Notes under the pieces: generated by a model | Told to the model about the DNA's origin: nothing | What the model saw: the letters and a program-made list of their open reading frames with translations, nothing else | Database searches by the model: none | Part shown: piece by piece, positions 58,361-64,000 of the stretch | Position numbering within the stretch: the stretch's first letter is position 1 | Layout: every line of letters begins with the position of its first letter | Made by a program: the position numbers and the translations under genes | NCBI RefSeq assembly: GCF_009184635.1 | Contig: NZ_WELI01000005.1 | Location: forward strand, 248,001 to 312,000 | Direction: 5' to 3' | DNA: 64,000 bases | Source of the DNA: Rudanella paleaurantiibacter | GTDB lineage: Bacteria; Bacteroidota; Bacteroidia; Cytophagales; Spirosomataceae

Positions 58361-59590
58361 GTGTCTCCAACTGCTCCTGCATCGTCCAAATCGTACCTTG
58401 GGCCTCTGCTCATTATCGGCGCTCTGTTTTTTGTATTCGGCTTCGTAACCTGGGTCAACAGCGTTCTGATTGCCTTTTTCAAACAGGCCTTTAACCTCAG
58501 TACGGTAGCCTCCAACCTGGTGGCCTTTGCCTTTTTTATCTCGTACACGGTCATGGCCATCCCCTCGTCGGCGGTACTCCGGCGTACCGGTTTCAAAAAC
58601 GGCATGTCGGTAGGGTTGGGCGTGATGGCGCTGGGTACGCTTGTTTTTGTACCGGCAGCCAGCTCGGTTTCGTATCCGATGTTTCTGGCGGGTTTGTTTC
58701 TGATTGGTATCGGGCTAACTGTATTACAAACGGCTTCCAACCCCTACGTGACCATTTTGGGCCCGCGCGAGTCGGCGGCTCAACGGATCAGCTTCATGGG
58801 TATTGCCAACAAACTGGCGGGTATTGCCAGTCAGCTTATCTTCGGAAATATCCTACTCTCCGAAAGCGGCTCTACCGGTACCAACGCCCTTGAGAAAGTA
58901 GTAACGCCCTATCTGATTCTGACCGGTGTCCTGGTCGTTCTGGCCTTGCTCGTGCGGTTCTCAACCCTCCCCGAAGTATCGGAAGAGCAGGACGATGTAC
59001 CCGCCGAAGAATTGGGCAATGCGCACAACCACACCAGTATTTTTCAGTTTCCGAACCTGGTTCTGGGTGTTATTGCGCTGTTTTGTTACGTGGGTGCCGA
59101 GGTAATCGCCGGCGACACCATTATCAACTACGGCATGGCCATGGGCTTCAGCAATGATGAAGCCAAGTACTTCACTACCTACACGCTGTATGGCTTGCTG
59201 GCAGGCTACCTCCTCGGCATCGTAGCCATTCCTCGCTACATTTCGCAGCAGAAAGCCTTGTTGTACGGTTGTATTCTGGCCCTTGCGTTCACGGTGGGCG
59301 CTCTGCTGACCGACGGGTATGCGTCGATTCTTTGTGTGTCGTTGCTTGGGTTTGCTATTGCTCCGGTATGGCCCGCTGTTTGGCCGCTGGCCCTGAACCG
59401 GCTTGGCCCGTTTACCAAGCTGGGGTCGGCCTTGCTGATTATGGCTATTTCGGGCGGGGCCCTGCTGCCGCTGCTGCACGGCTACCTCACCGACCACATC
59501 AGCCCACGTACGGCCTACGCGCTCTTGCTGCCCCTTTTTGGTTTTATCCTGTACTATGCCGCCATTGGGCATAAAAAGACAAAATGGTAA
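58361..59590 (+). CDS. FucP-family sugar:proton symporter (MFS)
   Basis: 409 residues, 12 membrane helices. 'LIIGALFFVFGFVTWVNSVL' is the FucP/GluP signature, 'FKQAFNLSTVASNLVAFAFF' and 'GLTVLQTASNPYVTILGP' follow, and 'SFMGIANKLAGIASQLIFG' lies near TM5. 'AEVIAGDTIINYGMAMGF' is in the second half. It takes up hexoses such as glucose, galactose or fucose with protons. The start is GTG at 58361, giving V-S-P-T-A. It comes 38 bases after the aminotransferase and is followed by a hairpin. Confidence 0.87.
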   Translation: MSPTAPASSKSYLGPLLIIGALFFVFGFVTWVNSVLIAFFKQAFNLSTVASNLVAFAFFISYTVMAIPSSAVLRRTGFKNGMSVGLGVMALGTLVFVPAASSVSYPMFLAGLFLIGIGLTVLQTASNPYVTILGPRESAAQRISFMGIANKLAGIASQLIFGNILLSESGSTGTNALEKVVTPYLILTGVLVVLALLVRFSTLPEVSEEQDDVPAEELGNAHNHTSIFQFPNLVLGVIALFCYVGAEVIAGDTIINYGMAMGFSNDEAKYFTTYTLYGLLAGYLLGIVAIPRYISQQKALLYGCILALAFTVGALLTDGYASILCVSLLGFAIAPVWPAVWPLALNRLGPFTKLGSALLIMAISGGALLPLLHGYLTDHISPRTAYALLLPLFGFILYYAAIGHKKTKW

Positions 59591-59651
59591 GTCGTAGTTG
59601 TCAGCGATGACATCTGGTTTAGAGGGATGTCTTCTCAAAAGCCAGTTCTAA

Positions 59652-59686
59652 AGAGATGTCATCTCTCCAAATGAGATGACATCTCT
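59652..59686. terminator. 14-base inverted repeat of GAGATGACATCTC words
   Basis: 59652-59665 and 59673-59686 are exact inverted copies (AGAGATGTCATCTC / GAGATGACATCTCT) with a 7-base loop. A related GATGACATCT lies at 59606-59615. It lies after the sugar transporter gene and could act as a terminator, although no long T-run follows. Confidence 0.6.
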
Positions 59687-59755
59687 GCCCCCCCTTCCAT
59701 GTGACTTCCGTTCACCATCCGCCGAATTGGCGAACACGCGTGGCCCAGATTGTGT

Positions 59756-59763
59756 TACCTTTG
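59756..59763 (+). promoter_or_regulatory. TAnnTTTG -7 promoter box of ispG
   Basis: TACCTTTG is an exact -7 match located 38 bases before the ATG at 59801. A TTG lies 26 bases upstream, further than usual, so the -33 element is not convincing. It argues that translation begins at 59801 and not upstream. Confidence 0.55.
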
Positions 59764-59800
59764 TACCGGACTAACCCTCCGTTCCAATTCGACCACGCGT

Positions 59801-61798
59801 ATGCTTGATCTGCTGCCTACTTCGGCCTCGGCCTCTGATTCTAAATCCCGTTTATATACCCCCTCGCTGACCGAATACGTTCGGCGTAAAACCGTTACCG
59901 TTCGGATTGGCGATGTGCCGATGGGCTCCGACTTCCCGATTCGGGTACAATCCATGACCACCATCGATACGATGGACACGGCCGGTTCGGTTGAGCAGTC
60001 GATTCGGATGATTGAGGCCGGGTGCGAATACATTCGTATTACCGCCCCCAGCGTAAAAGAGGCACAGAATCTCGAAAACATTCGCAAAGAACTCCGCGCA
60101 CGAGGGTACACCACCCCACTCGTGGCCGATATTCACTTCACGCCCAATGCCGCCGAACTGGCCGCCCGAATTGTGGAGAAAGTGCGTATCAACCCCGGCA
60201 ATTATGCCGACCGCAAGCGATTTGAACACATTGATTACACCGATGCCTCCTACGCAGCCGAGCTGGAACGCATCCGGGAGAAGTTTCTGCCGCTCGTTCG
60301 GATTTGCAAAGAGTATGGCACGGCCATGCGGATTGGCACAAACCACGGCTCGCTTTCCGACCGGATTCTGAGCCGCTACGGCGATACACCCGTCGGCATG
60401 GTGGAGTCGGCCCTGGAGTTTCTGCGCATCTGCGAAGACGAACAGTATTACAACATCGTGTTGTCGATGAAATCGAGCAACCCGCAGGTGATGGTAGAAG
60501 CCTACCGACTGCTGGTACAGCGACTCGATGAAGAAGGGCTGCAACCCTACCCGCTGCACTTGGGCGTGACCGAGGCCGGGGAAGCCGAAGATGGTCGAAT
60601 CAAATCGGCCGTGGGCATTGGCACTCTGCTCGAAGACGGTCTGGGCGATACCGTTCGGGTTTCGCTTACCGAAGAACCTGAACGCGAAGCCCCCGTGGCC
60701 AAAGCGCTGATTGACAGGTACACGCGCCGGGCCGCCGAGGCTTCGGCAATCCCACCAGTAGGCCACTACCCTATTGACCCCTTTCAGTACAAGCGCCGGT
60801 CCACGCACGAGGTCTTTAATTTTGGCGGGGCCAACGTACCTCGCGTCATTGCCGACTACAGCCAAACCCCGGTTACGGAGTACGATCAACTGAAAGCCAT
60901 CGGGCATTTTTACCTGCCTGTCCCTGACAAATGGGCTATGAACGACCTGGGGGCCGATTTCATCTACACGGGTGCTACCCCAGCCGCTTTCATGTTGCCT
61001 AATGGCCTGAAAGAAATCATCGACTATACGGCCTGGCAAACCACGGGCGATACGGCCAACAAGTTTCCGCTCCTGACCGCCGACGAGTACCTGGCGGCCC
61101 GTCAGACACCGCTGAGCAACCGGCTCAACGTGGTGCGGGTTTCGTTGTCCGAACTGAGCGAATCACTCATCGAAACCCTCCGCGCCGACCCAACGGCCGT
61201 TTTGCTGGCCACCACCACCAACGCCCACGCCATGCCCGAACTGCGCCGGTTGTTTGTCGAGTTGATAAACGGGGGCCTCACACTACCCGTGATCATTCAA
61301 CGGGCTTTCCCGACCGTTTCGGCCGACGACCTGCCTCTGTATGCCGCCACCGATATGGGCGGTTTGCTGGTTGATGGACTCGGCGATGGGGTAATGCTGG
61401 CTGGTGGCACCGAACCTGCCGAACAGAAACGCCATAACGAACTGGCGTTTGGAATTTTGCAGGCTGCCCGCACCCGCATTACCAAAACCGAATATATCTC
61501 GTGCCCCTCCTGCGGCCGTACCCTGTTTGACCTTCAGGAAACGACAGCCATGATTCGTCAGCGCACCGACCACCTCAAGGGCGTAAAAATTGGCATTATG
61601 GGCTGCATTGTAAATGGTCCCGGCGAGATGGCCGATGCCGACTATGGGTATGTAGGCATCGGACGCGACAAGATTGCCCTGTACCGGGGGCAACAGGTGG
61701 TGAAAAAGTCGGTGCCGGCCGCCAATGCCGTCGACGAGCTGATTGGATTAATCCGGGAAGATGGCCGCTGGCTCGAACCAACAAACAGCGAACAGTGA
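59801..61798 (+). CDS. ispG: 4-hydroxy-3-methylbut-2-enyl diphosphate synthase (long form)
   Basis: 665 residues, catalysing the penultimate step of the MEP isoprenoid pathway. The TIM barrel comes first ('IRVQSMTTIDTMDTAGSVEQ', 'ADIHFTPNAAELAARIVEKV', 'MRIGTNHGSLSDRILSRYGD'). A large insert between barrel and Fe-S domain is the Bacteroidota/plant-type long form. The 4Fe-4S ligands are in 'SCPSCGRTLFDLQ' near 566 and 'GIMGCIVNGPGEMADADYG' near 597, with the usual Glu. The last residues NSEQ and the stop are encoded by the GAACAGTGAA repeat found again at 48464. Confidence 0.94.
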   Translation: MLDLLPTSASASDSKSRLYTPSLTEYVRRKTVTVRIGDVPMGSDFPIRVQSMTTIDTMDTAGSVEQSIRMIEAGCEYIRITAPSVKEAQNLENIRKELRARGYTTPLVADIHFTPNAAELAARIVEKVRINPGNYADRKRFEHIDYTDASYAAELERIREKFLPLVRICKEYGTAMRIGTNHGSLSDRILSRYGDTPVGMVESALEFLRICEDEQYYNIVLSMKSSNPQVMVEAYRLLVQRLDEEGLQPYPLHLGVTEAGEAEDGRIKSAVGIGTLLEDGLGDTVRVSLTEEPEREAPVAKALIDRYTRRAAEASAIPPVGHYPIDPFQYKRRSTHEVFNFGGANVPRVIADYSQTPVTEYDQLKAIGHFYLPVPDKWAMNDLGADFIYTGATPAAFMLPNGLKEIIDYTAWQTTGDTANKFPLLTADEYLAARQTPLSNRLNVVRVSLSELSESLIETLRADPTAVLLATTTNAHAMPELRRLFVELINGGLTLPVIIQRAFPTVSADDLPLYAATDMGGLLVDGLGDGVMLAGGTEPAEQKRHNELAFGILQAARTRITKTEYISCPSCGRTLFDLQETTAMIRQRTDHLKGVKIGIMGCIVNGPGEMADADYGYVGIGRDKIALYRGQQVVKKSVPAANAVDELIGLIREDGRWLEPTNSEQ

Positions 61799-61976
61799 AT
61801 AACGAACAGTTAGCAGTGAACCACGAACAGTAGGCAAATCACAATCTACGGGAGTTTGTCAAAACTGTGGGTTCCTGTGAACAATTTTCGTAAACAAAAC
61901 ATTGTCTTTTAGTAGTGTCACCCTTTTTAGAAGAAGCTATTTACTGCTCATTGTTCGCTGATAGCTGTTCGTTGTA
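61783..61976. repeat. Intergenic imperfect inverted repeat of GAACAGTGAA words
   Basis: The left side (from 61783 through about 61820) is a run of ACAGCGAACAGTGAATAACG-type words. An imperfect inverted copy lies at 61940-61975 (CTGCTCATTGTTCGCTGATA). The unit at 61783-61799 is an exact 17-base match to 48464-48480. It fills the gap between ispG and the DUF6728 gene. Confidence 0.6.
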
Positions 61977-62165
61977 ATGAATCGTCTTCTGGATTACCTC
62001 AAAATCGGGCCCGTATTTGCGTACTTCCTGCGGGTATTTCGCAAGCCCAACCCAAATGACCCATCGAGTTTCAACCTTCGTATGATGCACGGCATCAACC
62101 GGATCTCGATTGTGATGTTTCTGTTCTGTCTGACCGTAATGGCCGTTCGGGCCTGTACCCGATGA
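61977..62165 (+). CDS. DUF6728 family small membrane protein
   Basis: 62 residues. 'LLDYLKIGPVFAYFLRVFRK' and 'FNLRMMHGINRISIVMFLFC' match DUF6728, a short Bacteroidota family with one C-terminal membrane helix (residues about 42-58). It overlaps the next gene by 4 bases (ATGA), so the two are co-translated. The N-terminal half is basic and amphipathic. Function unknown. Confidence 0.85.
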   Translation: MNRLLDYLKIGPVFAYFLRVFRKPNPNDPSSFNLRMMHGINRISIVMFLFCLTVMAVRACTR

Positions 62166-62524
62166 ACGTGGAAGACCTGCGCGAGTACGGTTTGAGCAAA
62201 CCCGGCGCTACGGAGTCGTTTCCGTTCGGCCCCGAAACACTCGTACTCAAAGTAGGTGGTAAAGTCTTTGCCCTGATTAGCCTGGATGCCCAGCCCACCA
62301 CCCTCAACCTCAAGTGCGACCCCGAACGGGCCGTGCAGTTACGGGAAGAGTACGACGCTGTGCGGCCGGGCTATCACCAGAACAAACTGCACTGGAATAC
62401 AGTGATTCTGGGGCCGTCGCTACGCTGGAGTCTGGTTCAGGAATGGATCGATCACTCCTACGAGCTGGTTTATCAGGGATTGTCTAAATCCGTGAAAGCG
62501 GAATTGAACGGTTTAACACTTTAG
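62162..62524 (+). CDS. MmcQ/YjbR family protein
   Basis: 120 residues. 'GATESFPFGPETLVLKVGGK', 'VFALISLDAQPTTLNLKCDP' and 'PGYHQNKLHWNTVILG' are the YjbR family pattern. The fold is a small, CyaY-like DNA-binding type known from YjbR. It overlaps the DUF6728 gene (ATGA) and is 35 bases before the TPR gene, in a likely operon. No partner suggests a more specific role. Confidence 0.88.
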   Translation: MNVEDLREYGLSKPGATESFPFGPETLVLKVGGKVFALISLDAQPTTLNLKCDPERAVQLREEYDAVRPGYHQNKLHWNTVILGPSLRWSLVQEWIDHSYELVYQGLSKSVKAELNGLTL

Positions 62525-62559
62525 GTAGTATATTCGTAGCTGTCAAGCCAGACTGTGTC

Positions 62560-63117
62560 ATGGAAATTGCGCTGTTGAGTCTGCTGTTTATCCCATATTT
62601 GGTGATTAAGTACTTCTTTACCGACCACGATACGCCGTCGGATAAAGACCGTAAGCGCTTTGGTAAAGGGCTCGAACTACTCAAAAACCGGGATACGCAG
62701 GAGGCTTTCTCTTTTTTCGACGAAGCCGTTCGCCAACACCCTAAATCAGCCATTGCTTACGCCTGCCGGGGCCGCTGCCAGCTTTGGCAGGAAAACTATT
62801 ACTCGGCTATCTATGACCTGACACAGGCCATCAGCCGCGACAATACCCTTGGCGAGTGCTACCTGGACCGGGGTATTGCCTACTACCGTACCCATCAGTT
62901 TCCTGAAGCCTTCCGCGAGTTCGACAAGGCAGTATGGCACCTGCGCGACGAGCAGCCCGATGCGTACCGTTGGCGAGCATTGGCCCGAATTCAGCTCCGA
63001 CAACTGCAACAGGCTGAAAACGACCTGCGCCGGGCCGTGATGCTGGGCGACGAAAACTCGTTTCAGATTCTGCGACAGCCGCCCTTCACAAAAGGCGTTT
63101 TTCAAACCCGCCCCTGA
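62560..63117 (+). CDS. TPR-repeat membrane protein
   Basis: 185 residues. An N-terminal membrane helix (residues 1-18) is followed by about four TPR units starting near residue 37: 'GLELLKNRDTQEAFSFFDEA', 'AYACRGRCQLWQENYYSAIY', 'CYLDRGIAYYRTHQFPEAFR' and 'YRWRALARIQLRQLQQAEND'. Such proteins act as scaffolds. It is three bases from the stop of the convergent LysE gene. No interacting partner is evident. Confidence 0.85.
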   Translation: MEIALLSLLFIPYLVIKYFFTDHDTPSDKDRKRFGKGLELLKNRDTQEAFSFFDEAVRQHPKSAIAYACRGRCQLWQENYYSAIYDLTQAISRDNTLGECYLDRGIAYYRTHQFPEAFREFDKAVWHLRDEQPDAYRWRALARIQLRQLQQAENDLRRAVMLGDENSFQILRQPPFTKGVFQTRP

Positions 63118-63120
63118 CGT

Positions 63121-63759
63121 TTACCAGTTTACCCAATTCATGAGGGGTTGGTATAACCGTGTCCAGGCCAGATTGGCCGCAATGCCCAGAAATACAATTC
63201 CGGTAATCCGGTTGAAGTTGAGCACCACGCGGGGCGTGAAAAGCCGCTTGAGCTTGTGCGCCGACAGAGCCAGTGCCGACTCGGTTAGAAAAATACCGAC
63301 CAAGCTCATCGCCATAAAGGCAATCTGCCGGTCGAGGGTGTAGTGCAGGGAATTGCGTAGATAAGCCGCCAGCGTAACCCAGGTAATGAAGTTGATGGGG
63401 TTGAGTCCGTTGAGCAGAAAACCCGTCCAGAAATAATACAGAAAATTACCGAATCGGGTTTTGGGATAGGCCAGCCGGGGGGTGCCCTTCAGCAAATTAG
63501 CTAACCCGATTGCCACCAGAAAAATAACGCCGATTAACGTCAGGAGCACATCGAAACCTTCTATTTTGGGCAGGTACGAAGTCCCGAATAAGGCCGAAGC
63601 CACAAACAGCATATCACAAACCACTACACCAAACGCAATTTTGATACCCGCCCGGTATCCATTGTCTACGCTGTTTTGCAGCAGTGAGAAAAACACGGTG
63701 CCAAACGTAAGGCAGAGCAGAAAGCCCGTCAGCAGGCCGTAGAATAAAGCTTCAATCAT
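63121..63759 (-). CDS. LysE family transporter
   Basis: 212 residues, six membrane helices. 'LLTGFLLCLTFGTVFFSLLQ' and 'GIKIAFGVVVCDMLFVASAL' match the LysE/RhtB entry, and 'LNPINFITWVTLAAYL' is the conserved N-P stretch. It exports amino acids or related compounds. Its ATG overlaps the stop of the upstream Nudix gene (ATGA, 63756-63759), showing coupled translation. Confidence 0.87.
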   Translation of the reverse strand: MIEALFYGLLTGFLLCLTFGTVFFSLLQNSVDNGYRAGIKIAFGVVVCDMLFVASALFGTSYLPKIEGFDVLLTLIGVIFLVAIGLANLLKGTPRLAYPKTRFGNFLYYFWTGFLLNGLNPINFITWVTLAAYLRNSLHYTLDRQIAFMAMSLVGIFLTESALALSAHKLKRLFTPRVVLNFNRITGIVFLGIAANLAWTRLYQPLMNWVNW

Positions 63760-64000
63760 ACACCGAGAGTTCTACTAACCATCAAAATAGCGGTCATGCT
63801 GATCGCGTCGGTAATTTCACTGGCCATCACCATCCGAACGGCTTCGGCGAGGGGCACTTTGCGCACCTGTAGGTCTTCGGTGTCTTCGGGTTCCTGCTCA
63901 CCCTGCACAAGGTCCTGGGCCAGAAAGATAAAGCCCTCTTCGTCGGTGGCGGAATTGGAGGTATGAATCCGGGCGATAGATGTCCACCGGCGGGCTTCGA
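63756..64000 (-). CDS. Nudix hydrolase, C-terminal part (ADP-ribose pyrophosphatase type)
   Basis: 81 residues are visible; the gene continues past the window end. 'RIHTSNSATDEEGFIFLAQD', 'PEDTEDLQVRKVPLAEAVRM' and 'SEITDAISMTAILM' match the end of ADP-ribose pyrophosphatase-like Nudix proteins, where 'SNSATDE.G..FLA..L' follows the Nudix box. The Nudix box itself lies outside. The stop codon overlaps the LysE start. Confidence 0.75.
   Translation of the reverse strand, partial: EARRWTSIARIHTSNSATDEEGFIFLAQDLVQGEQEPEDTEDLQVRKVPLAEAVRMVMASEITDAISMTAILMVSRTLGV

Noticed and set aside
59750-59800. Upstream TTG start for ispG
   Set aside because: This part covers an exact -7 promoter box, so it is probably not transcribed as coding sequence.
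59852-61039. A 395-codon minus-strand open frame opposite ispG
   Set aside because: ispG is unmistakable on the plus strand and the antisense product shows no domain.

Overview
The window reads as a chromosome segment of a Bacteroidota bacterium, most likely order Cytophagales and probably the Spirosoma/Rudanella group. This is inferred from family content (DUF3822, DUF6728, WbqC, long three-domain IspG, LytTR), from the scarcity of Shine-Dalgarno sites, and from a few TAnnTTTG-type -7 promoter boxes. No taxonomic search was possible. Base composition is moderately GC-rich and looks even across the window.

Region 1 (1-11605, all minus strand) is the head and tail morphogenesis half of a tailed-phage (siphovirus-like, HK97-type) prophage. 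In transcription order it carries: a stand-alone LytTR regulator, terminase small and large subunits, portal, a DUF6527 protein, a MuF protein fused to a zincin metallopeptidase, two tandem small Cys proteins, prohead protease, major capsid, an acidic Glu/Pro protein, head-tail connectors, tail completion protein, major tail protein, a tail assembly chaperone with a textbook -1 frameshift signal, and the start of the tape measure gene, which runs off the window. Lysis, integration and tail-tip genes are not in view.

Region 2 (11796-21909) is chromosomal: CdsA, a periplasmic carboxypeptidase-regulatory-like protein, an SDR protein lacking the usual catalytic Tyr, TrpB2, a lipoprotein PQQ-type sugar dehydrogenase, and an RND pump with its adaptor.

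Region 3 (21954-46343, all minus strand) is a large surface-polysaccharide locus. Transcription begins with an outer-membrane SLBB export protein and a Wzz-type co-polymerase, then a Wzm/Wzt ABC exporter, a DegT-type sugar aminotransferase, a large polytopic protein, WbqC, a PglD/NeuD-like acyltransferase, about nine glycosyltransferases of families GT2, GT4, GT9 and a GT8-like group, an acyltransferase-3, a DUF5672 protein and a Wzy-like polymerase. No initiating sugar-phosphate transferase, Wzx flippase or nucleotide-sugar pathway is visible here.

Region 4 (46573-64000) is mixed housekeeping: topoisomerase IV subunit B, PheA, a RecD-like helicase, CBS and Nudix proteins, DUF3822, a three-gene cytochrome c/His-rich membrane set, an aminotransferase with a hairpin leader, a FucP-like sugar transporter, IspG, DUF6728, YjbR, TPR, LysE and a partial Nudix gene.

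Many intergenic spaces hold long inverted repeats built from reiterated short words (for example GAGGAGT, CAGTAGGCAG, GAACAGTGAA). They differ in sequence from site to site but share an architecture. Together with the phage frameshift cassette, the MuF-zincin fusion and the paired Cys proteins, they are the most interesting items here.
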